Below are positions 12,101 to 21,731 of a stretch of 64,000 nucleotides of DNA, in pieces. The DNA comes from Deuterostichococcus epilithicus (lineage: Eukaryota > Chlorophyta > Trebouxiophyceae > Prasiolales > Stichococcaceae): NCBI GenBank assembly GCA_033439295.1, contig JAVTLE010000007.1, positions 868,001 through 932,000 of the forward strand, read 5' to 3'. Both the position numbers and the translations under genes were made by a program. Under the pieces are notes generated by a model. It was not told the DNA's origin. It was given only the letters and a program-made list of their open reading frames with translations, and ran no database searches. Every line of letters starts with the position of its first letter. Positions within the stretch are counted from its first letter, which is position 1.

Positions 12101-13298
12101 GCAGGAGACTTCCCAGATATTCCCCCTGTTTCCGGGGAAAGGTGTCAGCCCTGTCGCTGGGCCGTGTTGCATGCGCGCCTGCTCACGCAGCTGGTGCAGC
12201 GAGTGCGCTCCTGCTCGGAGGTGCGAGTGGCGACCGCGATTGCCGCAGTCGTCCACAGTCTACGCTGTCAAGCAGTCGTCACGCCTTGTGGCCATCGCGG
12301 CGACGGGGGGTCATCCACCAGGGGACGGTTCAGCCTGAAGTGCGGCGCCGCTCGGACCGCGCAAGGCCAGTCGCACTGATGGCTGCTGTGTGCGTAGCCT
12401 TCTAGTAACACCTCCTCGTGTGTCATTACAGGCAGTGCCGCTGGGCATGACGACCCTGGCGTCGATGGCACGCATCGCCCGCCACTACAAGGGCCGCTTC
12501 AACACCATCGTGAGGCCCTTCGCGGCGCTCCCTTGGGCGCTGCATCTTGACGTGCATGCAGCGGCACGGCAGAACCGCAGACAGTCAAGCGCTTGTATAT
12601 GGCAACGCACTGTATCAGGTTCCAGGGCGTCAGGGCGGCCGCTAATCGTCCAGAAGCATGACGGCCACCGCTTCTGGCCGTGCGGCAGGTGTCGTTCCGG
12701 CCAACAGGGTGGACTGCAGCGGGCGCGACGCGTGGCCGCTCCTCGCGGGGGCGCCGCCACCAGAAGGGCACCCTCATCCAGTACCAGGTTTTGAAGACTC
12801 GAATCAATTGAATCGCCTTTCACTTGCACTCGCATGAGCCGGGCAGCTGATAGGGCTTGTCGACCAGCTTAAAATCTGAGCGATCGACCGCAGTTCTGTG
12901 CAACTCAACTGGTAGTCGTCCCGAGTCCGCAGCAGCTGTGCCGCTGCCACCCAGAGCAGCCTGTGTTGAGCTGCTCGAGCCGGGCACGGCATCTTTCACA
13001 CAGGTGCCCTACTCGGAGCACTCCAGCTTCGACGAGCTGCGCGACATGGTGGCCTTCCTGCGGCCCCAGCGCATCATCCCCAGGTAAGAACTGCCAGGGA
13101 TGCTAGAAGCCAAGGGTGCTAGAAGCCAAGGATGCAAAAAGCTAAACAGGATCTGCGATGGTGTGCCTGCACACGTTCCCTCCTCGCATCATGCCAGTTC
13201 TTGGCACTGACTTGTCTGGTCATGGCCGCAGCGTATCAAACGATCGGGGCCCAAAGGCAGCGCGCATGGTGAAGTTGCTGCGGGACGGCCCAGACTGA
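6101..13298 (+). CDS. SNM1: SNM1/PSO2-type DNA interstrand-crosslink repair nuclease
   Basis: Sixteen exons join in phase to a 968-residue protein: 6101-7075, 7294-7546, 7749-7897, 8332-8485, 8833-8966, 9152-9305, 9504-9638, 9831-9916, 10146-10289, 10861-11022, 11342-11476, 11997-12098, 12432-12509, 12689-12787, 13004-13083, 13232-13298. The start ATG sits in a good context (cacaATGG). Residues 1-325 are Gln/Pro/Ala-rich and disordered. A UBZ4 ubiquitin-binding finger follows (C328, C331, H348, C352), then a SAM domain (about 440-505), then a metallo-beta-lactamase/beta-CASP nuclease with HFHADH (about 644-649), FLDANHCPGAV, LHSGDCRW, FGSYTIGKE, SFRPTGW and PYSEHSS. The family hydrolyses DNA 5'-3' to unhook crosslinks in the nucleus. 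SAM plus this nuclease is the plant arrangement (Arabidopsis At2g45700). Intron 11 has a GC donor (11477). Ambiguous bases at 7390 and 7435 lie in exon 2. Confidence 0.95.
8109..8265 (+). repeat. Two decayed copies of SNM1 exon 4 start inside intron 3
   Basis: The true exon 4 begins at 8332 after a cag acceptor. A copy begins at 8198, also after an intact ttgcag, and keeps the exon's frame and spacing (CGACCTG then AGGCG match in register). A second, more decayed copy runs about 8109-8163. Spacings are about 134 and 90 bases. The translated copy reads ADECVTNLSRVSAGDLKA against AGVCYADLPRLSDSDLQA in the real SAM domain. Confidence 0.75.
8535..8630 (+). repeat. Decayed copy of SNM1 exon 4 end inside intron 4
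   Basis: This intron segment repeats the last 80 or so bases of exon 4 (8400-8485). The shared run encodes GRRK in the exon and degenerate GRRKL in the copy, followed by the same Pro/Glu-rich stretch. The matching donor is not clearly preserved. Confidence 0.7.
10029..10067 (+). repeat. Copy of SNM1 exon 9 start inside intron 8
   Basis: Twenty bases at 10033-10052, spanning the acceptor and the first codons, are identical to 10141-10160 at the real exon 9 junction; the spacing is 108 bases. The following 15 bases diverge. This is the least decayed of the intronic copies in the window. Confidence 0.85.
10361..10670 (+). repeat. Three successive decayed copies of SNM1 exon 9 end in intron 9
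   Basis: Exon 9 ends with the codons for FLDANHCPGAVM at 10254-10289. Copies follow at about 10361-10422, 10485-10540 and 10600-10670. Aligned on the Cys codon of HCPG, the positions are 10272 (exon), 10405, 10522 and 10651, so spacings are 133, 117 and 129 bases. The first copy still reads RCTFLDAGHCPGDVM; similarity falls with distance from the exon. The first copy's donor has lost its GT. Confidence 0.85.
11607..11762 (+). repeat. Decayed copies of SNM1 exon 11 end in intron 11
   Basis: The exon 11 end (LEVARQLRLK, donor at 11477) is echoed at about 11607-11645 (MEVACRLGLE) and 11726-11762 (GVARQLRRE). The last copy carries a GT donor (GAG|GTGCGG), whereas the real exon appears to use GC. 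Confidence 0.75.
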
Positions 13299-13724
13299 GC
13301 ATAGACAGAGCTTTTGCACCGGCAAAGACCCGAAACAGAAGCCACTGAGGAGTTTCAAGTGCCTCATGTACGTACCAAATCAGGCATCACGCTGCAGGAA
13401 GCATTTGAGATGAGTTCAGGCAGGACAATTTTGCGAACAGACGACGTTTACATGCGCTGGACGAGTGTAGTATCAGGATGTGCACATTGTACCTATAGTT
13501 GTAATGAAGGCGCATCGGCTGCTGTGCAAAATGCGCTATGACTGTGAAGCAGAAACTGCTTGAAACCACATGGGACTGAAGTCTGAAGCAGGCACACTGC
13601 AGGCTGCACCCACCCAGCGAAATGAATGTCTAGAGCACAGTCGATGTCCATCACCATTGGCTCTTACTTTGCACACCAGCTGCTGCAGATTGCGCACCAG
13701 CCGGCATCCATAGCACGGGCATCG
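13299..13724. other. Convergent 3' interval between SNM1 and the histone-fold gene
   Basis: The interval is 426 bases between two converging stop codons and holds no supported exon. A TGTAA motif at 13500-13504 (+) lies about 200 bases past the SNM1 stop. Its reverse complement at 13448-13452 could serve the minus-strand gene, so the two 3' UTRs may overlap. Confidence 0.6.
13500..13504 (+). terminator. TGTAA polyadenylation motif, SNM1
   Basis: It lies 202 bases after the SNM1 stop codon. Confidence 0.45.
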
Positions 13725-14673
13725 TCAGCTCTCAGCTGCGCTGTCCTGCTCCAGGTTCCGCAGCAGTTGCATCGCCTGCGCCTTCCTCGGGACAATGTCT
13801 GCGCTCAGCAAACACAGCAAGGCTGATTTACTGGTACGCCTTTTACTGTGTCTGCACGGCATATTTAGAGCCTGCATAGATTTTGAACGCAGAAGAAGAT
13901 GAGATGTCGTTGTGGTCGCGCGTGCTCACCGTCCAGGAAGGTGTACTGGCTCGACTCATGGACCGTCTCCGCTGCGACGGGAAGCAGGCGAATTTGGTCA
14001 GCTGCTAATGCCGCGATGACTGCGCATATATCCACCAGCAAATTGATTGCCTCGATATTGATGCCTTAAAAGCTAGCGTGTGTGATCGTTGAGTTGTTGT
14101 CTGACACGAGCAAGCAAATGGGAGCGCCAGGCGGCAGATCTCGCACCGACATCGGTGTATGCTAACAGGATGCGGTCGTCCCGCAGCGTCCTCTGCGCCG
14201 CCGCCTCGACCAGCTTGTCTAGCAGCATCTCCTGCAATTCAATTGTGATATAGCTGATCGAATATCAGGGTCCTGCACTAGACCTCGATGTGGGCCGGCA
14301 CTGCTGCAGGGGTTCCTCAGGCAATCGTGGTGTCAATTGCAAGGTCGCGGTACCGCGGCTTTGGCGATGACGTAGTTGGCGTCGTTTGAGATGGCCTTCA
14401 CCTCGCCGTCCTGCTTGATGATCTTCTTCACCCGCGTGATGGGCAGCGTCTGCACAAGTCCAGCAGTGAGGCTCTGGCAGAACATTTGCCATTGCGGCAT
14501 GCGCATGCTTTGATGCAGCATGCTGGTGTGCTGTAAAGCATCCCATGCCGTGAAGCAGCCGGCAAGGCGCCAGTTACCATGCTCACCAGCTCGTGCGGCA
14601 GCTTGCAAGCGGCGTGCGGCTCCTCAGCTTCATCATGCGGCTGCGTAGCGCCCACGGCAGGAGGGTCATCCAT
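13725..14673 (-). CDS. CHRAC1/POLE4-like histone-fold protein
   Basis: Five exons on the minus strand join in phase: 14587-14673, 14354-14449, 14147-14231, 13930-13971, 13725-13798. They give 127 residues with no intron conflict. After a 29-residue acidic leader comes the histone fold: LPITRVKKIIKQDGEVKAIS, then NYVIAKAAEMLLDKLV, ILLAYTDVAETV and YTFLDDIVPRKAQAMQLLR. The LPxxRVKxIxK start and the FLxDIVPxK end match the NF-YC-like group that includes human CHRAC1 and POLE4 (yeast Dpb3). Such proteins pair with an NF-YB-like partner in chromatin-accessibility complexes or in DNA polymerase epsilon. Sequence alone does not separate the two roles; the C-terminal helix resembles CHRAC1 more. It is divergent from GnT-I and convergent with SNM1. 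Confidence 0.9.
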
Positions 14674-15446
14674 TCGAGGTCACATGCATGCAGCAGCTGC
14701 GGATGGAGCAATTGGGTGTGCTTGTCGCTCAGTTGCGCAACGAAGGCTTGGCAACTGACTGGCAGGGCTTTTCTCACAGCCCTTTCAGACGAAACGCGCA
14801 GCGCAGAGATTGGTAAAAATGTTGGCTCAGTGGCGCGCCGACAGAGACTTCCTCAGCCTGAAGAACAGTTCGGTGGCAGTGTGAGCAGCATAAAGGCGTA
14901 AAATGGCGCCGAAGGCAGGAGCGTTCGCCCTCTGATGCCGCATGTTTCCCCGTGTGGTTTCGCATCCTGTGCAGCTCGTGCACAGCGCTCGCCAGCTGCG
15001 GGTGGCAGCCCAGATGTCAGATCACCGTTCGATCCCAGAACACTTTTTTCTGAAGCTTTGGATCCGAGCGATACACCTGATCCTCTGCAATCGGCCGACT
15101 GCAAGACACCTATCTTGAAATCCCCGCAGGTCGTTTGGACCATCGGGTGTCGGCATTGCAGCCGGCTCATCAGCCGCTGCAACACCTCGAGAGGTGTCAT
15201 AGTGGCTGCTGGCATCGGCAAAACTTGCCGTCCTGGCGCCATGCTACGAGTTTGAATCTGTCACCGCGCGCTGAGACTTGCAACATGCAGCCCAAAGCCC
15301 CTAGCAGCATAGCTCGCAGGATGTGAGCTGCGGTGCTCTCTGCATCAGAGAGCACAGCGCTGCGAGCAATACGCCCCAGCCGAACGGCGGCAGCGCTGCG
15401 GCGCGCGCAGCTGGCGCTGCAGCGCTGACGGCGGCCCAGCGTAAGG
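14674..15446. promoter_or_regulatory. Divergent promoter interval, histone-fold gene and GnT-I
   Basis: The 773 bases between two divergent ATGs must hold both promoters and 5' UTRs. No TATA box or other element stands out, and open frames here lack domains. Confidence 0.5.
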
Positions 15447-18400
15447 ATGGCGATGCCGCGCAGCTCGTCAGGCGCCGGCAACGGCATTCTGGCGGCCTCG
15501 CGCCGGCTGACGCCTGCCGCACGGCTGCTTCTCGGCGGCGCACTGGCTCTTCTGCTTTTCCAGGTGAGGAGTATGGCGCAAACATGTCTTCCAGTCCTCT
15601 AGCACGGTGCCATAAGCAACTCCCACCTCGGCTCGCTCTCGACGAGTAGGTGCCTACAGCGCCGTGACCGCTGGCCCTAACATGTGCGGCTGGCGCCTGA
15701 GGCTGGCCAGCCGTGCGGGATGCATCTAGTGCCGGCGTCGCACCGATCAGCCCCACGATAAGCCAGCTGCTCGAGCGAATGCCGTCGCAGCGCTCCAGCG
15801 CCGGCCGCTGACGCCGATGCAAATGTGCCACTGACGCCAGTGCTGATGCACTGCGCAGGTGCTGGCGTTCAGCGGCTTTCACGGCCGCTCCGCCGAGACG
15901 GCGGTGCGGCTGACGCGCGAGACCGCCCTGGAGCAGCAGCTGCGGGCGGTCATGGACGATAACGCACAGCTGCGAAACATGTACAAGCACCTGGAGACGC
16001 AGCTCACCGTCGCATCCGCCGAACTCAGCTGTGAGGACCTGATCCCATCTTTGCATGGCTGCGTGGCAGGCTGCTGAGCATGACTCTCCGGCTGGCATGA
16101 GGTTCTGATACTCATGGACGGCACCGGCCTCATAGCACTCCGAGAGAATTGCATATTTCGATTGGCCCAGGACACGCTGAGCATTTGCTGTCGCCTGTGT
16201 GCAGCGCGGGGCCTCATCTCCAACAGGGTGCGCCGCGAGATGCAGCAGCAGGGTGCGTGCTCCATCCCAGACGTCGTTCTTTCATCATCCGCAAGGTTGC
16301 AAGTCGGCCCGGGCAGCGCGCTCTGCATCTGAGCCACCGCGCTCTTGGATCGAGCACAGCCGCCGTGCCGTTCTCCTGCAGTCACCCCGGGACACGAACC
16401 TCACAGCCTGAGTCATTTGGGAATCTACCTCACTTTATGTCTTGCAGTCATACCGGAGCCAAAGGGCGGGGCCATCTTCCCTGCGGGCAACGAGCACCGC
16501 GGCTGTATCGCTCGGCCCGCTGACACGTCCGGCGTCGTGGCAGCGGTGGTCATGGTCACCTTTAACCGGCCGTCCTATCTGCAGAAGGCCACCGGCTCGC
16601 TGCTCAGCGTGCACCGGCGGGACCCCTCCTATGCGTGAGTCTGCTGACTTTAACCTGGAAATATTCGCAGCAAATTATTTCAAGATGTTGTGTCCACTGG
16701 CCTTGAGACCCATGAAAACGCCAGCTAGTTGGGAGACCCTTTAAGGTTTGACCAGGCGTCCTGCGCATGTGGGGAGGGACACTGCGGCCTGCAAAGGCAG
16801 GTGGTCTTGGTCAGAAATCTGCTGCACTCATGTCGAGGCACATGCGACTGTCGCACCGAGCTACCGCCACACCAGGCGAGGACCGCAGACCAGGAGCCTG
16901 TTCAAGTGCCGCACCCTGAAACCCTCAGCCAGACGCCCTGTCCGCGCCCGGCGAGATGAAAGCGATCTGCTGTAGTTCAGCCAGGGTGGGTGGCACAGTG
17001 TAGTTAAGTTGGTGCATGCGTGTACGAAATCCTCCAGACAGTCAGTTTGGGTGCATGCTGCAGGACCAAGTTCCCGCTGTACATCAGCCAGGACGGGGGC
17101 CACCGCGGCGTGCGGGAGCTTGCGCTCAGCCTGGCGCCCCGCGTCAAGTACCTGCAGCACATCGAGGACGCGCCGCCCAAGCTCAAAAACAGGCGAGCAG
17201 CTTCGTTGTGCCGAGCGGCAAGCGTTCAGTCAATCCGCTCCGATCCAGACTGGCTGCCTGCTGAGCACTCCGTCTGGCGCATCGCATCAATTGCCTGCAG
17301 CATGTCGGCGACGCGCCGCCGAAACTCAAGCGCAGGCGGGCACATGTTCACGTTGAGTTGCATGCAGCTCACGGTTCGGACCACGCTGATCTCCATGCGC
17401 AATCAGATGCGCCTATGCTGATCAGCCGCGCGCGATTAGTGTCAGCGCGCCAGGTGCCTGCACCACATCGAGGACGCGCTGCCGAACTGGATGCACAGGC
17501 GAACCGCTGTGCTTGGGGCTCCTGCATGCATAACCTGGGACCGTTTCGGGCCACCTGGCCGCATGCGTGCCCCGCATGCATTCAGGCAGTGGCGACGGCG
17601 CAGACAGTGCGTGCTGCACTCCTAGGAGACACCACCACAGCTGGACAGGCAGCCTTGGCTCGCGCCTGAAAACTGGCAGCGGCAGCTCGTGACCAAGCAA
17701 AGCGTTTGGACGATGTCTCATTTTCTGAGGGCAACATCACAACATGTCCAGGACCTCGGTTCTGAATGCCCCGTCTGCGCTGCAGCAAGGGGCAGGCGGT
17801 GCACCACCGCATCGCAAACCATCAAACCACATATGGGTTGAAAAGATTTTCTATCCCACTTGACTATAGAGGCGTGCTGACCACATCCGTTTATGCTTCC
17901 GCTGCAGCAGGGAGCAGGCGGTGTACTACCGCATCGCCAACCACTACAAGTTCATTATGCAGCAGCTGTTCGACTGCCGCCGCTATGAGCGCGTCATTTT
18001 CGTGGAGGACGACATGCTCTTCGCACCAGACTTCTTCTCCTTCTTCGAGGCCACGTCCAAGATCCTGGACCAGGTGCCGCCACTTTTGTTAATGTTTCAG
18101 TCTCCAAAGCTCAAAAGTGGGCGGCGTGATGTTTGTGCCCGACTTCTCACCCTCCTCGAGGCCAAAGCTCAGATCGTGGACCAGGTGCCTGGTCCCTCCG
18201 CCAATTGCTGGCGAAGTGTCCGAAACATTCCATAGCTGTGCGGCGTGCCCTTTGCGCCCGGCTTGTTCCCCATCTTTGTGGCCACCTCCAGGTGTTTGAC
18301 CTATGTGCCGCTGGTCTTGCTGCAACTGTCCATCGGTGGTTGTACCGATCTTTCCTGGCCAGCTGCCACCGCTTTCATCGGGTTTCGATCACACTTTTCT

Positions 18401-21289
18401 CGTGCAGCAGTCTGGGCTGCATGCTGGGTCTGCCTGCGATGGTGCAAGGCTGCTGCAGCAGGCGACCCCAGTTCCTCCTGGTAAGAACCGTTTCGTGGCA
18501 GCCGGGTAGCGGCTGCGAGCTTTGGGCAAACGAGTCCTAGACGCGCATGATGATATCTCCTCTCAACAAGGTTTTTTGCCACCCCTGCACAAACTTGCTG
18601 CTGCGCCCCGGGTGTGCTCAGGCAGCCGTGCCTCCCCGAACCCTTTCACGCCCAGGCAAGCCGACACCCTGTCCAATACCCGGCTCCCAACCCTGTGCGC
18701 AGGACCCGACGCTGCTGTGCGTGTCCAGCTGGAACGACCACGGGCAGAAGCCCTTCGTGTCGGACCCGGAACGCATCGTGCGCTCCGACTTCTTCCCCGG
18801 CCTCGGCTGGATGCTGCGGCGGAAGACGTGGACCGGCTTCGCGGCGCAGTGGTGCGCTTTGCGTCGGTTGCGCTTCGTTGCTGTGTCATCGGCTGCTGCG
18901 GGCGCCGTGTGCACAGCACGCAGCCGGACTGCCCGGGCGGACTGTGTGCGGCTCGTTGCTGCACAGCATAGATGCGCCGTGAGTGGCATTGGAATGTGAG
19001 CCGCACAGCAGCTGCGGGATTGCAACGCTCTGAACCGTGTTCACGAGCACAGCAACACGAGCGTTGAGCAAATAATTGTATATCTGCAATGGTCCCTCGC
19101 TTTGGCACCGCCCGTGCCCCACGACGGCAGAGTGCTGGCAATTTCTGACTCTCTGTATCCCTACAACCCTGCAAGCCGGCAGCGCACTGGGAGGGCTGGA
19201 TGCTCACGGAGGAGGTGCAGCGCGAGCGGTGTAGTTCTGGAAGCTACAGACCCTGACTCACTCCCCAACATTTGGAAACTCTCCGGACATTCGATATGCC
19301 CTGCAGGCCCGCGGCCTACTGGGACGACTGGATGCGCATGGAGGAGGTGCGGCGGGGGCGGCAGTGCCTGCGCCCGGAGGTCTGCCGCACCTACAACTTT
19401 GGCGAGCGCGGCAGCAGCCGGGGGCAGTTCTACTACCGCTACCTGGTGCCCATCAAGCTCAACACCGCCGACGTGCCGTGGGCCCAGATGGTGGGTGCTT
19501 ACCTACTCTAAACCCTAAGTCCTGACTGCGGGCACCGCTGCAGCCATTTGCTTCTTTGCTGCCGTGAAGCGACGCCCGCCGGGATCCGTGCCTCAGGCTT
19601 GGGGCAGGGGCCCCGGATCGCGTCGTGATGGCCATGTTGGAGTGGACCTGGATGCAGCGTGCTGGGTGCCGTGAGCCAGGTCCCTGTAGCATTTGGCACG
19701 CTGCCGACGCTGCCAGCGCTATGGTGTAGACTCGGGCATCTGGCCAGCCGCGGTTTGCAGAAGCCTGCAGGGTAACTGCTCCCGTGGATGCATTCTGCTG
19801 CAGCATATCTCACTGATGGCCCACACCCGGCCAAATCAACGCTTACCTACCTGCTGTCCTGTCTTCATTTCGACTCCTCGCCTGCTGCGCGCAGGACCTG
19901 AGCCACCTGAAATTCGAGGCGTACGACGCGGACTTCAACCGCACCCTGGCGGCCGCCAAAACGCTCAACAGCCTGGACGAGGTGTGCGCCCTTGCTTCGG
20001 GGACCCTGCCCGTCCGCCCTGCGGAGCTAGCCGCGCAGCAACCGGACATGTAATACTGCCCGCGACCCTCTGCCCTTTCCTCTGATGGCATGCAGCTCGC
20101 CGGCTGCACTGAATGCCGCTGCTGGCGGCAGCCGCAAGAGGCAACACGCGCGGTGAAGGCACACTCCGTGCCTCTCAAGCACGACCAATGGCAGGTATGT
20201 TCATAACCGAGCTCCTGGGCTCTTGGGTGCGGCAGGTGAACGAGGCGACGGGCGACGTGAAGGTGCTGTACAGCTCGCAGCGCCAGTACGAGCAGATCAC
20301 GGGGCGCTTGCACATGCTGCGCGAGTGGAAGGTGCGCGCGTGCACCTGCTCCATGCTCTCCTGCCGCGCTGCCGCGCCGCGGCGCCGCTCGGCGCGCAGC
20401 GCAGTGGCGCACGGTGTTCAGCGCAGGAGGCAGCGGCTGACTGCAGCCGCACCTCGAGCGCCCTCGACGCTGGTGCTCGTCTTTTCACCCTTTCGTGCCT
20501 CTGGCGCAGGACGGAGTGCCGCGGGGTGCCTACCGCGGCACGGTGCAGCTGTCGTGGCGCAAGGGCAGGGTGCGGCTGTTCATCGCGCCGGCGCCGGGCT
20601 TCAGGTGGCAGAAGCCCAGCGGCGAGGTGCTGCTGGACGCCAGCGGCGCCGTGCGGAAGGTGCGTGGAAAATGCAGCCCGTCGCAAGCCCTGACAGCTGA
20701 GTGGACAGGAGGGCACGCTGCTCAGAGCAGTGGTGGCGGGTGTTGCATGGTGCGAGGGCCGCCTCCCAAAGGCGGGGAGCCTGTCCGGCTGTGCTTCTGC
20801 GACTGACTGGCGATGCGCGCATGCCAGGCACGATGATTGTTTATGTGGTTTAAGCTCATGCACGCGTGTTGCGCTGTGCCATTGGCCGAACTGGGTCTAC
20901 GTTTGAGCATGACACGAATGAATCAGGGAACTGCGTCCTTCTTGCGACATCCAGGGTTTTGCGGCCCAAACTCGTTCGGCAACGTGACTGGCATTCACTT
21001 GATGGGACACTGAGCGCATGCGCACGCTGCTGCGCAGATCATCCACCGACGGCCGCCGCCGCCGCGAAAGACTTCACAGCGCAACAGCGGCGGCAGCTGG
21101 TGGCCATGGCGGCGGTCGGCCGGCCGCGTGCCGCCGCCGCCCCGCAGCCACGGCAGCCACTACAGCTACGGCAGCGCAAGCACCTACAGCGGCAGCAGCA
21201 GCGGCAGCGGGAAATCGTTCGATGACATGTGGGAAGAATTTGAGCGGCAGGAGGGTCGGTCATCTCAGGACTTCGAGGACTACTCCTGA
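15447..21289 (+). CDS. MGAT1: Alpha-1,3-mannosyl-glycoprotein 2-beta-GlcNAc-transferase (GnT-I)
   Basis: Twelve exons give 577 residues: 15447-15563, 15859-16030, 16205-16252, 16448-16634, 17064-17192, 17911-18073, 18703-18851, 19307-19490, 19895-19981, 20236-20331, 20510-20659, 21038-21289. The first exon encodes a short basic leader and a hydrophobic anchor (LLLGGALALLLFQ) running into exon 2, the type II Golgi topology expected. A stem helix follows, then the GT13 catalytic domain: MVTFNRPSYL, LYISQDGG, the metal-binding VEDDM (EDD about 250-252), FPGLGWML, YWDDWM (catalytic Asp region), RTYNFGERG and GVPRGAYRG. The enzyme adds the first GlcNAc to Man5 N-glycans, opening the complex-glycan pathway. 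The last exon adds an 84-residue Ser/Gly/Tyr-rich tail ending in an acidic WEEFERQEG stretch, absent from animal GnT-I. Intron 5 has a GC donor (CAG|GCGAGC, 17193). TGTAA at 21471-21475 is a likely poly(A) signal. Confidence 0.95.
17262..17498 (+). repeat. Two decayed copies of GnT-I exon 5 end in intron 5
   Basis: Exon 5 ends with the codons for YLQHIEDAPPKLKNR at 17192. Copies end at 17335 (CLQHVGDAPPKLKRR) and 17498 (CLHHIEDALPNWMHRR), spacings of 143 and 163 bases. Both keep CAG followed by GCG at the donor position, as in the real exon, which supports the GC donor being old. Confidence 0.85.
17777..17835 (+). repeat. Copy of GnT-I exon 6 start in intron 5
   Basis: The segment beginning near 17789 repeats the acceptor and first 45 bases of exon 6 (17911), including gcaggcggtg and ccgcatcgc, at a spacing of about 122 bases. 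Intron 5 therefore carries copies of both its flanking exons. Confidence 0.8.
18120..18310 (+). repeat. Two decayed copies of GnT-I exon 6 end in intron 6
   Basis: Exon 6 ends MLFAPDFFSFFEATSKILDQ at 18073. A copy at 18120-18184 reads MFVPDFSPSSRPKLRSWTR in one frame and keeps gtggaccag|gtgcc at its end, with an intact donor. A weaker copy follows at about 18236-18310 (PFAPGLFPIFVATSR). Spacings are 111 and roughly 120 bases. Confidence 0.8.
19170..19235 (+). repeat. Copy of GnT-I exon 8 start in intron 7
   Basis: About 60 bases from 19174 repeat the start of exon 8 (19307), spacing 133 bases. Translated, the copy reads AAHWEGWMLTEEVQRER against AAYWDDWMRMEEVRRGR. The acceptor has become gcaa and is probably dead. 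Confidence 0.85.
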
Positions 21290-21731
21290 GAGCATCGCCC
21301 AGGCTTGAAAGAGGCTTGAGAAATCTGAGAAAACACTGTGCATTGTTTCGTTTGGCACATGTACACATTCAGCTGAAGATGGTTTCACTCCAGCCCGTGT
21401 TGTTCGATCAGGTAAACGCTAAAGCGATCCTACGACTACCTACCTAGGCACGGTCATTGCCAAGGACAATTGTAAAGCTTGACCTCGTCTGCAGAAGGCT
21501 ATTGACCCGATGGTGGGTCTGCACATTTTGCTGAGGCTGCCCGGGACGGCTGCAATTTTGGGAAGAGACGCCTGCTTGGCCTGCGCAAAGGCTTGCCACC
21601 CGCCCAGCCTTGCAGTCATCTCACGGCACCCAGCGGTTTTGGAGCCGCGCCGCAGTATGGCACCTCATGCAGGACCGCCACTCGAACCAGCCCTGCAGCA
21701 GATGCCCCTTACCACTGCCAAACTGCCGCCG
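21290..21731. other. Convergent 3' interval, GnT-I and CZIB-like gene
   Basis: The 442 bases hold the GnT-I 3' UTR with TGTAA at 21471-21475 and the unmarked 3' UTR of the minus-strand gene. No gene is seen. Confidence 0.5.
21471..21475 (+). terminator. TGTAA polyadenylation motif, GnT-I
   Basis: It lies 182 bases after the GnT-I stop codon. TGTAA is the usual chlorophyte poly(A) signal. Confidence 0.5.

Noticed and set aside
19508-19520. Telomere-like aaaccctaa motifs (also near 26066, 50632)
   Set aside because: Each is a single short match with no tandem array; expected by chance or as a telobox, not telomeric sequence.
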